Origin: Polydactylus sextarius
Lineage: Eukaryota; Chordata; Actinopteri; Polynemidae
DNA length: 64,000 bases
Direction: 5' to 3'
NCBI GenBank assembly: GCA_016801845.1
Contig: CM028907.1
Coordinates: 25,417,950 to 25,481,949, forward strand
Shown here piece after piece: positions 37,816-51,500 of this stretch. Under the pieces are notes generated by a model that did no database searches, was not told the DNA's origin, and saw nothing but the letters and a program-made list of their open reading frames with translations. Within the stretch, counting starts at the first letter, position 1. Each line of letters starts with the position of its first letter. Both the position numbers and the translations under genes were made by a program.

Positions 37816-40497
37816 ACTCATTGAACACTGCCACCAAATGTGAGAAAACTACACTGAAATCTTGTTGCCTCTAGTTTACTACACTCACTATGCATACTCT
37901 ACAAGAGTGCAGGAAAAGGAGAAATACTGGATTAACCGTCCATGGATACAGAGCCAGTCTTTCCGATGCTAACAAAAAAATCTACAACAAACAAAAGTGG
38001 CAGGTGCCAGTGTGTTCAAGAGGAGAGAGAGCTGGAGCCATCTTGGACGGTGGGCAGTTTAAATAGGCTGGAATGTGGGTCTCCAGCCAATTCCAGTCAC
38101 CTCCCACTCAGCACCAGCAGAGGACCACCTGAGAGGGAGACTCAGACAGACAAAACTCAGAGGTAAATCAAGACCACATAAAAACCTACTCTAGTTTTAT
38201 TTCATGAGGTTACATTTTTTTTTTTTTATTTTAACATTGTTAATGTATTTGCAATTATTGCAATATCTGTTTTGTTGTTGTTCTTAGTTGATAAATAACC
38301 CTTGTCTGTTTATGCTGTCTATGTCTACCTGTAGTTGGTGTGCACTCACCTTTTCACACTGTTTTCACAAACTAGCATATGGGAATATGAAGGAAACAAA
38401 ATTTCACTCAGCTGTGCATTGCTCATTGGTCTGAATGAAAATAAAGTTCACTTTGACTTGACTTTATATTTTTTAATAAATAAAATGGAAGCTACATTAA
38501 CCAATTGTGTTTAACATCCTAAAACTCATGCTCACCCACAGTTTGAAACACTTTATATGGTCATCAAGATAAATATAGTCTTCAGCCCTCAAAAAAGCTT
38601 TGTACACACCATTATACACACTGTCCTGTTCTTCCTTCTTGTCACACATAACTTAATAGATATTTTATAGAGTTTATTTGTAACAAGCCAGGGAAAATCT
38701 ACATCCAGTTTTTTTTCTTATACATCTTTTTCAGTTCCTTTTCTGGAAAGAGACTGGCACATGTAGAGTTTGCACTGTACTGGGGTTTAATTTGCTCAGA
38801 AGCACTTCAGCAGTTTGTGTCAGTGCCAGCAACAGCTTTCCCACCAAACACACTGTCCTGTGGGAGAGGGGAATTCCTCCAATGGGAGTGGAGTAAAATG
38901 AAAATATGATGATCAGATTTCTTGAGGAGGGGCCACAGATATGTGGCACAACAGAAAAAAGAGTGTGTTTAAGAAACATAGGCAGTAAATGTTAATCATG
39001 CAAGGGATAACATCATTTTACGAGCAGGGTGGGGGTTAAGGGCTATCCCCAAATTAACCATTAAGTTTAGTGGATTTTACTGTGGAACCCAGAAGAAGTC
39101 CACTATTGGACACCTGCCAAAATCAAAACCTACCCATCTCAAATATGTCAGCATTTACCTATATGTAATACCCAGCCCAACACCACCCCTCCCGCCTGTT
39201 CATCACAGACCACATGGCCCTGGGAGAATGCTTTATTTGGATTTGTTTGGGAAAGAGAAAACACAGGCCCCTTGTGCTGTGTGAACACATATTCATGAAG
39301 ACAGAGAGTCAGCTTAAGTGGATGCGCCATACAATATGAGTCGTACCTCCCACCAGTCTGAATCAGATTTACACTATATTGGAGGCAGCTCTGGAGAGCA
39401 TGCAAAAAGGTCAAACATCACCCTAAATGCTGCATGCAAAAATATTTAACATTGGGTTTAGATCTGTGTGTTTACTGAAATACAACAACGGTGTGGCAGA
39501 TATTCCCACTTTTTGAAATTAATTGTAATTTAATTGTAGAGCAGGGTTTTAATCTTCTGAAATCCAAAAGCACTCTGTTTACCATGATTAGCCACCAGCT
39601 AATGGTCCAGTGTGGTTTTATGTGTTGATGAAACGAATCACCACAAATTACATTTGACTGGACACACTTATGCAGCCACCACTAAGTGCAAGATGAGTCA
39701 CATATTTTCACATTTTACAGGAAAAGGAAAGAGAGGAATTTGCTATAAAAATAAGATGATTTTGACTCATTTAGTTATAAAAAGAGATAGATCAATTAAG
39801 ATAGAATAGAATTTATGTGAAAATGTGTTTTTCATTTCACTGTCTATTTGAGAAATGTCCTTAAAAATACCTGTATGTGAAGTTTGGTCGAGATTCAAAT
39901 TTTTCTTGACCCGTGGATTTCACAAACAACCAGACAACACAACACACATAACAAGACACAAACAACACATAACCACCTGAGTGGAGGTAATCAATCCTCC
40001 CAGTCACAACACTGACTGGTGTATGAGCAGTGGATTAGATGAACATTGTCAATCTGATTGGATGATTGATGATTCCAGTGTGGTTGAGCCAATGTGAACC
40101 ATGTGATTTTATGTTAGTGCACAGCTCTTTGCAAAAATCTTTATTAAAACGATATCTTAACTATACACTGGGACCACAATGGCAAGTCTTTATGCCAGCT
40201 GGGAATTTGTGAAAGGGTCCATTAACTCAGACAACCTTTTCTTCTTAAGCAACAACCCTCTGAACTGACCTTGAGTGTCTTTGGTTCTTTTGTGTGAAAG
40301 TCGGTCTGTGTAATGTTGACAAAATTCATGTGGTTACAATATCTTTAATGTTAAGACAAAACATCACAACACTGATTGTGTCTGAGTACCTCCTGTACTC
40401 TTAAAATCTGTAATCCCTCTCTGTTTGTTCAGATGGTAAAGTCACAGAGCTGCTTCCACATGACTAATTCATTGGGCAAAGAAGTGACAGCAACAAT
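37816..40497. other. Spacer, no gene recognised
   Basis: Contains GA/AG-rich text, a poly-T run at 38214-38227 and a segment ending 'aaataaagttcactttgac' (38441-38459) that looks like a retroposon tail. No exon supported. Confidence 0.45.
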
Positions 40498-40505
40498 GCA
40501 ACACT

Positions 40506-41752
40506 CAGGCTTGGGAAGTAAAGGAATACATGTAATGACATTACGTAATTAGGATACTAAAACTAAGTAAGTGTATTCCTCTACAGCTACATAAAAAAAG
40601 ACATATTTGGATTACAATTACATTTAGTGCAAATGGGGCTAATTTAGCAGGATTACAATTTTAACCCCTTCTTCTTTGATGCCCCAGGACTGACAGGGTG
40701 TAAAGTAGGTCATATTTGATTTCACGGAGTGTGCAGTATAAACAGTGTCATGTGTTATATCCTCAGAAACGTAGTCGAAACACAGCTGAAAAAAAAACAA
40801 AAAAAACAAACAAACATGTAAATAGCAAGTAAACAAACTCCACAAAAAGATGTCAACTCAAACTGTGACCTCCTCTCTCCACATGGCGCTTTGTAAACAA
40901 ACAAGCAACATCTCTGCTAAGAGCAGAGGTCTAATAGATTCTAAAACAACAAGTTTAATCAAAATCTGTTAAAAACCGACTGAACCAGCAGCGATAGAAT
41001 GATCAATAATGTTCAAACATTCCATAAACCCAATCATGAATCCTGTCATACCTTTGCTGTTCTGTTTACAAGACGTAAATCCACAGTAATAATGGCACAT
41101 TTCCTAAACAACTACAGCTCCCAGGATGCTTTGTGAGCAATTCAAAGGTCAAAGATCCTGTTTCCACCTAACCACCTAAGGGTGTGATTGATTGGACAGA
41201 TGGGAATTGCAAAGACATATGATACTAAAACTAGAATAATGATGTATAATGATGATAGTAATAATAATAATAATACAATGATAGGATAATATAATAAATG
41301 AAGTTAAATAAGTTCTGATATTCAATAACTAAGAAATTTCAACTTTACAGATAGTGACAAACTGTACCACATTACAAAGTGCCTGACTATTTCCTCACTA
41401 AGACCTCTGTAGGTTTCCTCTGTATCAGATTTTTTCTTAATAAACTGCACTATGTGGTCAAGACTTCTGCACTTTCATTGTTAGACTATAAGGTGCCTAA
41501 AACTGTTCTGTTCAATGTATTTTATAAGGTTACACTGTTCTGTTGTCTTACAGAATGCACAAAAGTTAGTAATATTATTGATATTTATTTTCTTTTGTCA
41601 ACATTAGAATATTTGGTGTTGAAGTAATTCAAAAGTAATTGAAAGTAATCAAGTTACATTACTTCAATATTATGGTTCTTGGATTACGTTACTAAATACA
41701 CTAACTAGTAACTGTATTGGAATATATTTTTAAATTAGCCCTCCCAACCCTG
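40506..41752. mobile_element. hAT-like non-autonomous DNA transposon, ~1.25 kb
   Basis: The left end CAGGCTTGGGAAG is the imperfect complement of the right end CCTCCCAACCCTG. Flanking 8-mers GCAACACT (40498-40505) and GCAACACA (41753-41760) are a 7-of-8 target duplication of hAT length. Subterminal 'gtaatgacattacgtaatta' and 'caagttacattacttcaata' are typical of the common 'gttgggtaa...gttac' fish hAT family. No transposase frame survives. Confidence 0.75.
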
Positions 41753-41760
41753 GCAACACA

Positions 41761-44429
41761 TCAGTGATGGTCACATAACAAATTAACAACCCACTACCTG
41801 TCCACCCCCCATAGTGTTTCAGACAGGAAATAGTAAATGAATGAATAGTAAAGTAATGATCCATGAGATGAAAGAGTACTTTACCGATCTGTGTCTCTGA
41901 TAAAACACCGTTAAGTTTGGTTTAGCCCAGTAAACTACAAAAATAGCCTCAGTCTCCATTTCATATGATTCACAAACACAGACCAAGGTGGGGAACACTA
42001 AAAAAACAAATAACACAAAACTCCCAGTGCCAATGACAAAGCTTAAGTTAAGTCCACTGTAAATTTTGGAGTTTAATATTAAATTATTCTGCTTTCCTTT
42101 CCTACTCCTCTTCCTCTTCTATTTACAACTACAACACAAGTTAGTTAGAAGTATTGTCTCAAATCATTACACTTATGCTCCCATTTCATTTCTACTCTGA
42201 CACTTGAATCTGTCACCTGTATGTTCACCCACTCTGTACTGGTAAACCCATGTCCCCCACTATTTACAGTATATTAACTTCAGTTTGCTGACTGTTGGAT
42301 TGCTTATGCAGCTTTATTCACCAAACTTCTCTGTGGTTCTTTTCTACCGCCTCCACAGTTTTATATTATATGAAAACACATTGATCAAAATATAATTAAG
42401 TAAGTTAGAACATTAAGTTTCTGACAAGCTGATCACTTGTTTGCAAGACTGCCCATTACTCACATTACACACATCTTATGGGAGCTGTTTGTTAAAAAGA
42501 ATAGTGGTATTTAGCTAATCCACCCTCACTTTTGCAGGTCAAACAAACATCATGATGTGTGCAGCCCTGTATATTGATGGTGCCGCTGTAACCATATTTT
42601 CATTTTATCCTTCATTCTGTAGGTCCACATTCAAGCTTTCACAGAAAATTGGTCACAGTATGTTATTACATGGTCATGTACAGGCAATCTGTGACTAACG
42701 CTCCTTATATGAACTGAATCTGGCTCAGGTCTCCAAAGTGAACACATCATCTTAAACTAGTCATCAAAGAAAAAAAACACACATAAAATAAAATGGATGT
42801 AATACTTGAAACATTTATAGAACTTATTTATTTTAATATTTTTTAATTGCCAGTTAATGTGTCGTGAGCCTAACAATCTCCCACTTCCAGGCAGCTGTGG
42901 CAGAAGGTTAACACCTCTTTCCTTTTCCTCTTCCTGCTATTCTATCACCTCTCCCTCCAATGTTTGCCAATTGATTTATGTGATAAGGCGATGATCAACA
43001 TACCCGTGAAACAGTGTTATTGGGATTGACAGGGCATGTCCAGCTAACAGCTGTGAGGTAATTCTGACTGTGTGAAACCAGGCACCAATGGATCGTTTGA
43101 CCAACGGAACATTTGATTCAAATGTTCGTCCGTCCCCAATTGTTTATCGTCTCAGTTGGAAGACTTTAATCTCCTCTGCGGAAATAATTGGGGGGCAGTG
43201 AGGGAGTTAATTGTGTTTTCCACTGATGAATCATCAGGAAGTGTTGGTGAACTCCACTGACCAGAGACACACACAAACTCTTGCACACATACACACATGA
43301 ATGCAGAAAAACACAGGCAAACTGTACCTATGTGCTCAGACCACATTAATACACACATTAACATAATCACACTCATTATTCACACATTTACACATCAAAA
43401 CAAACACACCTACACATATACTGACCACACACTTCATCACAGAGAAAACCCAGTCACATATGCATTCACTTACACAAGCCACACACATGCTACACTTACT
43501 CGCAGTGACTGCATATGCACATGTATGAACACTATACATTCTGATACATGAAAACAGATCGCTACAGTGTACAACTCACTAACTCTCTCTCATCCTCCCT
43601 GTTGCTGTTTCAGAAGTATAAGAGGCCAATTGGTAAAGCTCTCACAGCAGTTATAACCATGCTGGGAACTAGAGACTGAAGAAATCCCTTCTCTCTTTTT
43701 CCAAAAGAAGGATTTCTCCCTCATTGTCACCCAGTTAAGAGTGTAGGATGTGGGGTGTATGTGGAGGGTTGCTGATGTAGTGATTTTGGCTCAGAAACAA
43801 TGCTATGCTGTCTAAAGAGGGGTAATGGAGGGAAGTAATGGAGGTAGTGTTTTCCTCCGTGTGTGTATTTGTGTATGTGGGTCTGTGTTCACATGTGATA
43901 CACACCCTCAGAGTGAGGTGATATCATGGCATCACTCCGAAGGCCACACTAGCCTCTAGATAAAGGAGGAAGCATTGTATTAACTCCAAAATAGGAGGCT
44001 GACACAGACGCTTTGTGTGACTGTAATGAGCATTAGGAAAGACAGGAAAGATAGAGTGGAACAGTGAGTGAGGCTGTTCCTGTGTGTGCTCTTAACTTAG
44101 TGTGAACAGCCACTCTAAATACCTTCAGTGTTGATGTTTAGATAAAGGCATAAAGCAACACAAAAATATGTATTCACAGTCAACATGACATCTGATGATC
44201 TGGTCTAGCATAGATAGATAGAGCATAAAGCTTAAAGGTGTTCTTTAAAAAAATCTAAACCAATGCCAAATTTTATACTGGAGTGGTGCAGTCACTCAGA
44301 CAGTGTTATTTCAAAGGTATTTTTGGCAAAGTGGACAAAAGTCAAGCATACTTTCATGTGTTTACGTATTAGTAGTGCAGTGTTATTACTTGCTTGCCAA
44401 CACGCCAGCATGTGGTGACATGAAGACAG
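41761..44429. other. Spacer, no gene recognised
   Basis: Includes AC-rich degenerate text at 43260-43500. A composition-balanced stretch at 43020-43240 could be a conserved non-coding element. No exon supported. Confidence 0.45.
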
Positions 44430-44545
44430 AACCTCTCTTGTGTTGACATGAAATAGCCTGGGTCCGATCTTCTCATCAGCCTTCTTTATCATCCTCCATA
44501 TCTCTTCGTCTGCAGAGAAGTCATTAATAAGTTCTGGATGAAACA
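44430..44545 (-). other. Unrecognised possible exon
   Basis: On the minus strand an AG acceptor ('cttctctgcag') is followed by an open stretch reading DEEIWRMIKKADEKIGPRLF and on. It ends before a weak GTTCTG donor. The residue mix looks protein-like, but I do not recognise a family and no partner exon was found. Confidence 0.15.
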
Positions 44546-45540
44546 GAGACAAGTGCTTAACTGACAGGGCTCATGAGTGGGTGGAAGGAGGAACCACGAA
44601 GGAAAAACTTAAAAAGCTGAGAGGAACTATTTATTAAGTTGTCTTATTAATCTGTCTAGTTGTGTTTGGCATTCAGAGCTCTATTAAAAGTTGACAGTAA
44701 ACTTGAAAGATACATTTAAGAAACAGTAGCACAGAGCCAAAACAGAATAATTTTTAAAATTTACTATAAATATGAATTAATCTGTAATGGTAGACTGCTT
44801 TGAAATTGAGATGATCGATATTTTTATTAACAATAAAAAGACAATAAATCAAACTATGTAATGTGAAAAGCTGCATTAGTAGTAAGGAACACAAAATTAC
44901 CACCCAACTCCATAGTTCTTCTCATCATTTTTCTGTTGTCTTTATAGTATAATGTTGTCATTTGTGTTGTTGCCGTCTAAAGTAGGCAGTTGTTCTCATC
45001 TAAGAGGCTCTTAAGACCCACTGTGTGTTGCCTGATCAGCACCATATTGAAAACACAGAAAGCCACTGACAAGCTGATGAACATAATACACCATGTAGGA
45101 ACTAAATATTTCCATAAATAGGAGACCAGGACAAAGCTAAAAATAAAGTTAAAATGGTAAATATTGACTTTCCTTTAGTCTTTACATCTTTATGAGGTTT
45201 GCAAGGTTCACCACATCATTGCTTGTCTATTCAAATGTATCATTTGTGGAAACAAAACAGAAAGTGAATTCTGGGAAATGATTATGACCACATCAGACTT
45301 TGGTCAATCTCAAGAAGTTCATTTGGCCTTTTGATTAGATTAGAGTTCACCTTGAAACACTGAGTAGACGTGTGAACCTGATTGACTGTGTAAACAGATG
45401 CAGATGTGCTATTTTATTTTCCTTTTCTTGTTCAGTGTGCTCACTTGTTGATAACAGCACTGCTGTATAATATGGTGTCACAACCTGGGGTCTGCAGTTC
45501 TTTTGTTGTCCATGGGGTGGCTCTAGTGTTTGCATTTTTT
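44546..45540. other. Spacer, no gene recognised
   Basis: AT-rich, no domain or RNA gene seen. Confidence 0.45.
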
Positions 45541-45975
45541 GCAGGTGAGGGGCTTTGTTCTGGTCACGTCAGTACTTCCTGGTAATCATTGTCAATCAGT
45601 GAGTCATTGTTTCCACCTGGTCCTCATTATCCTGCCTATATAAACTCCCATAATTCCCCCCAATCCTTGCCTAGTCTTGAGTTCGAACCCTTGTTGCTAC
45701 TTTGACCAAGCGGTTGTTCGCTGAACCCTGTTTTTGTGTTACCTGTGTTCTTGGACTCCTGTTTGCCCACGGACTCGTACTCTGCCTGCCGGTTTAGGTT
45801 TGTTTGCACCTTCAGTTTGCCTTATTGGATTTGACCTTTACTCGTGATACCTGGAATCTGTACTCTGCCTGCTGTTTTTGGATTTGTCTGATATAGCTAG
45901 ATAGCTGAGAGTCACTCAGCTATCCAGGCACCACCTGAACCCACCGTTAAAGATATAGCTCAACTTGGTCTGGTC
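45541..45975 (+). repeat. Possible LTR- or promoter-like repeat
   Basis: Contains 'cctgcctatataaactccca' (TATATAAA at 45638-45645) followed by C/T-rich text with repeated 'ctctgcctgc' phrases. This layout resembles fish retroelement LTR leaders. No paired LTR, primer-binding site or target duplication was identified, so the class is uncertain. Confidence 0.3.
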
Positions 45976-46209
45976 TTATCTTGACTCATGTGGGAGGGTC
46001 AACAACTAAAGTGACCTCAAGGACTCTCCAAAAGTGGAGAAGACTTTTGGTAGAGAGATAGACTTTCAACCAGTTCCAGTTGCCTTTCTTTCTGCACTTG
46101 ATTACCATGGCATCCTGCGCCTGTGTAGGTTTTCTCCAAATACTCTGGCATCCGACCACAATTATGACCAATGACCAAAGATGCCCGTTTGGTCATTTGA
46201 TTACTCTAA

Positions 46210-46375
46210 ATAGCCTGTAGATGTGAATGTGAAAGTGTATGGTTGTCTTCCTATATGTGTTGGCTTTGTGATTGACTGACAACATGTCCAGGGTACTTCC
46301 TGCCATTTCCCACACTCTGTTGGGATTTGTTCCAGCGCCCTCAACAGGATATAGATAATATTTGGATGGATGATT
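46210..46375 (+). repeat. Degenerate teleost interspersed repeat
   Basis: 'tgtgaaagtgtatggttgtc', 'tatgtgttggctttgtgatt' and 'tgactgacaacatgtccagg', ending 'atatttggatggatga', match the very common fish repeat with consensus-like 'gtgattggctggcgaccagtccagggt...atggatggatgg'. Confidence 0.55.
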
Positions 46376-48521
46376 ACCCAGAGCTTCTTCCATAAAAAGA
46401 AGCATTACAAGACCATATTAAAGTTTAAACCCTGAAAAAAATATTCAACTTAACCTTGGTGCTAAATGCAAACAATTTATCACATTAGTGTAAGTTACAC
46501 TAACAACTTACTTGTCTATCACACTTTTAACCATGAACTGTCTTGAATCAGCTAAACTGAAAACAGTAGACAATATGACTGAATACACAGCCTGCAAGAC
46601 AGTTGGAAGAAGTGTCGCAGCATTGCCCACTGAGTCTGTCACTGACTGAACAATTCCATGATATTAATGGTGCCCCCTAAAGGACACAGCTTACTAAACT
46701 GTAAAATGAGCAGTCAGTGCTCCTACTGGATGTTTTATGTTTTATTATGTTTATATTCACCAAGTGCTTTAGGAATTAATTGTTCTCTTTCCAAGGATGG
46801 TCGCTGGTTGGCTGTTTGTAGTTCCTCTTCTCCAATAAGTTGAACGAAAAGACGCTTGATTGGTGCATGCATACAGAATGTCTCGTGTTGTTATTCTGCC
46901 ACCAAGACATCTTTCTGTTATCAGACCACACACAAACTCATTTTTGGTAACATTCTGCTGATGACTTTTCCACCAGCACAAGTTCTCCTCTGCATGGTAG
47001 CAAAAAGCAAAGTTACATTCTCTATTAAATGATTAAACAATGCATAATAAAATACAGTTAGATTTTCCACACAAAATGAAAGAACATTTCACAGCTATAA
47101 TATCTCTAAACCGCCCACCCCGCCCAACCACCACCAAACAAATATTTAGCACCAGCAGCCACTGCTGACAACTCTCACATTATTTGTAGTCACACTGAAA
47201 ATGACAATTCAAATCATTTAATATTCATGTCAATATTAGCATGGAAATATGTCACATTTTAATCAGACATTTCTGGTAAAAATTAAACGTGCAGAGTTCT
47301 GCCTTTGTTACATTTTCACAGTCTAGTCTTTTGATACTTGGCAACATGAGAACTATCAGTCACAGGCCATTTATAGCACATCTATTTTTTTAAAAGTTGT
47401 CAAGCGTTTACAGGACTGACCACTGACCACTGTTTTCACACACACACTTCACACTGCTCATACAAGATGTTTCACCTTTTAGCTGTAAAGCTGCATTAAG
47501 AACTGTCATACATTTTACAGGTTGTCATTGTTGATCACTGGGTTTTCTAAATGATGATGGTAAAATCAATGTCTGAAGCAGTTATCACTGTTTCCTACAC
47601 AGAAAGTATCAATACATCACATTTACACTAACGTTGTTTCACATTCATTCAGTTGTATTTTACTTCATTTTCCATGCATACCATGACCTACAAAGGTTTC
47701 CTGTTTTTTTCATACTGTTGTGACTAGAAACTGCTGGCTATTTCTGACACTACTGACACGTGCTATCACACACTGCACTTGTTCTTGGTATTAAGGAATA
47801 TCTCATATTATTGAGAACTGGACTGGACTCCAGAGGTGAAATGTCCGGTCTTAACATACATTTAAGCATAAACTTGATTGAATGCTCTTCAAGTATTAGT
47901 CTGACCAATACTACTGGATGTTTTATATGACCTGATGCATGTTATTCATGTTATTATGTTTGTATATACACTCACTAAAAGTTTTATTAGGAACACTTGT
48001 TCACTTCCTTATTCCTGCAGTTATCCCATCAACCAATCATGATGGAGCAGTGCAATGCATATAATCACATGGAAACAGGTGAGGGGCTTCAATTACTGTT
48101 CACATCAAACAAAACATCAGGGATGTAGTAGGAGAGAAAGACTATCAGAGTGAATGTACTGAAGAAATAATGTGAATCATGTCAACATGAATTCAATGAA
48201 GTCTTGGAGACAATATTGCAAAGAAATGAGCCTGTTTTTAGTGTGATGTTTCTGATGGTGTTAAACACTCTTTAACCACAATCATATGTAAATACTTTTC
48301 ACAGAAAAAGGAAGTTTCTTAGTTTCATATCTACAATGTGCTTCAACAACATTTAGTGACATTCATTCTGTCCACGCCTGAATTTGACCACTCACATTTT
48401 TGTTTCATTATATTTTGGATGAACTTGTATGAATTCTTCCCTTTAGATAAATGTCATGCAAATACTGCTGTACTACTGACTTTGGACCACAACAGCCGTG
48501 TTTCTGAACAACGACTGAAAC
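46376..48521. other. Spacer upstream of the Ig receptor
   Basis: No gene recognised. 'acactcactaaaagttttat' at 47969-47988 resembles the end of a widespread fish element ('cactcaccggccactttatt'). The receptor's promoter and any untranslated leader presumably lie in the right part, but no core element could be assigned. Confidence 0.4.
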
Positions 48522-51500
48522 ATGTTTCTGGTTTTCATCCTGTACATCTCAGGTACGCATGATTATGATTTTTTTTAAAGCCAAAATAACTGTTACAGTA
48601 TAAACTGTACATTAATTATCATAGATTTAGTTAAAAACTAAAATAGTATTGGAATAAACATGACAAGGTATAAATCTAAATTTAAACAACATTCTGTTGT
48701 ATTTTTCAATATGTTTCATTTTTTAAGGTGTAAAAAAACTGTAAAAATGGATTTCTGTAAAAGCAGAAGTAAAAGATTAAAGATGTTATTAATGTTGGAC
48801 TGTATATACTATCTCTTGGAATTTAAAAAATATTTTTAAACAATTTATATATTGTTTAGTGATGAGCATATAAATGTAATAACTAGAAATCTTTCTGAGT
48901 ATTTATCAATGAAAACTTCTGTTGAAGGTGTTTGTGGAGCAACAAACAGCATTTGTGCCTTAAAAGGTTCCTCAGTGAATCTGACCTGCTCAGCTAAACA
49001 TCCCACTGCAAACATGAAATGGTACATTCAAGACCCCAAGAAGTCTGAGATCTCTACAGATGGACATCGTGTGACATCCATGTCTGAAGAAAACTATTGT
49101 ACTTTAACGATCAAAGATCTGAGAGACAGTGATGCAAACTTTTACTGCTGGGGCAGGAATGCTGATGATGACGGATGCTGCCAACAAGTCATTGTTTCAG
49201 GTACGATGGTTGTCAGCATTTGTTGCTTTAAAATCATAGTAATATGAATGTGAAGTTTAAATTTAAACATTCAGACCTGCAGGTAAAGGTGATTCCCTAC
49301 ACAGAGGAACAGACAGTGACACTGATGTGTAGCACCAGCTGTCCTCTGACTGAAAAACCTGCAGCCTACATCTGGTACAAGAACAGAGAGTTAGTCTATG
49401 AGGACTGGTCTCCCTGGTACCAACATCTGGTCAGCAGTGAGGGAGCAGACAGATACTCCTGTGCCATCAAAGGCTCCGAGGATCTCAGAGCTCCTGAAGT
49501 CTCAGTGGGTGAGTCACGACATTCATATCATGTGGCCTGTTCTTCACTTTATTTCAATTAATTTTCTCCATGTGTAGTCATTCTCTACTTCATTGAACAT
49601 TAAGAACCTATGTTAAATGAAGGCTGCTCTGACAGAAACAGTCCTCTGGAAGAAAAATAAGAAAGAAAGAAAGTTATAAGTTTGTGTTAACAACCTCTGA
49701 GCTGATGGGGATTTTAACACTGAATTCAAAGTTGCAACAAGCTGATGGAGAATGATTCACTTGAGCCCAAACACATTGTAACTTACTATGTTCAACTTAA
49801 CCTAAATCTAAATCTAATTTCACTGTGAAAGTTTCACAAAGTTCAGCTTGTTTTACTTCTTTAAAAACCTGCCGACTTTAGTGCATGTCTAAAAGAAACA
49901 TAAAAATAAAACTAACACTGATTTGTTACTTTCTTGTAAAAAAAAAAAAATATTGGAATTATTTGAAAAAAAAAACTTTCCAGAAAATACAAATCCCGTA
50001 TTTCAACCGCAGTTTTTATTAATTAATATCTTTATTAAGTAATAATGTTTTATATTCATGTACCATATCTTTGTGAGTAAAGCTGTAATATAGAGTGAAA
50101 CCTACAAGGTAATCTATAAAAATGTTATAAATTATTATTATTTATTTATGTTTTATAAACCAGCATCTGCCTTTGTCAAACATGTCAAATATGAATGCAT
50201 TTAGATTTTTTTTAACCCTTTAATGGCCAAGTTTTTGTCATGATGCAAAGAAATTTTGTGGACTAAAAACACAATTAATTATTTATTTTCAAAATACTTC
50301 ATGCAAACTGGAATATTTATGGTTTGGTTATTGCAGCCTGGTATATGTGAAAGATTAGCAGCAAAATTTATTTATATGCATTATTATTTTTTGCTCAATT
50401 ACAACTTTTATTAAGCTGATTTAAGAAATTGTGTCTTATTGAAAACTATTTGCTACTTACATCAAAGTAACAATTCTTAAAGTCAGCTCAAGAGAACCAA
50501 ATGCTTTAAAGATTAAAGAGACAGAGTTATTTCATTGCTTGTAGTAAGCACAGCTTTCTGAGATGTTTGTCCAGTTTTAAGGCACATTATGATTGTTCAG
50601 TGGATAGACTTTTTTTGCTAATTTTAAGAATTCCAGCCAGGTATATTTTTCTTATTTCTTATATTGGCAGATTTTTTTGTTCAATACAAAACTAATTTGA
50701 CTAGATTTTAGAATATTGGACTTATTACCAGAAGAGCTGTTAACATGTTAAATAACAGCAATAAAATATGTTAACATCCCTATATGTAATGTAACATGTA
50801 ACATGTTCTAAACACATGGAGTGATCAGAGAACTGATGACAAACTGTGAATATGTTCAAGAATAAAATCTTCTAATCTACTTTCTTTCTGTTCAGACTCT
50901 GTGACTGTGAGCTGCTTTACTGTGACCTATGCTAAAGGGAGAATGTGTTCCTCTCAGAACAAACCAGAAGATGAACCCTGCTCCATCATATATCCCAGAG
51001 GTTAAGTTTCCTTCAACATTTACAAACTTCTCACTCTCAGACTGAGGTTTATTTTTCATTTATTTTGTGTTCACATTGTTGCTCTTTGTTTTTCTAAATT
51101 ATTCCTGTTCAAAGACAAATTCTACACATACTTTCTTTCTGTAAAAACACACTAGTTTACATTGACGTGATTTAATTGATCTAAATGAAGATGTATCTAC
51201 TTAAACAAAGCAGAAAATAAAAAAGAGTTTTTATCATCATCCTACAGAAATACGCGTTGAGACTTCATCAGATGCAGTGACCTGTAACACCAGCTGTCCT
51301 CTGATCGACCCTCAAAAAACTGTCTATTCATGGTTATATAACAGAGATGCAGTAACATACAATAACAAATCACAGTTTACAGTCACCGATCCTGGTGACC
51401 TCTTCTCTTGTTCTATAAAGGGTCATGAGGATGTTGTGTCTCCTGAAGTCTGTGAGTATGAACCAATTAACAAACTGTATCATCTGCTCAAAGTAGTAGA

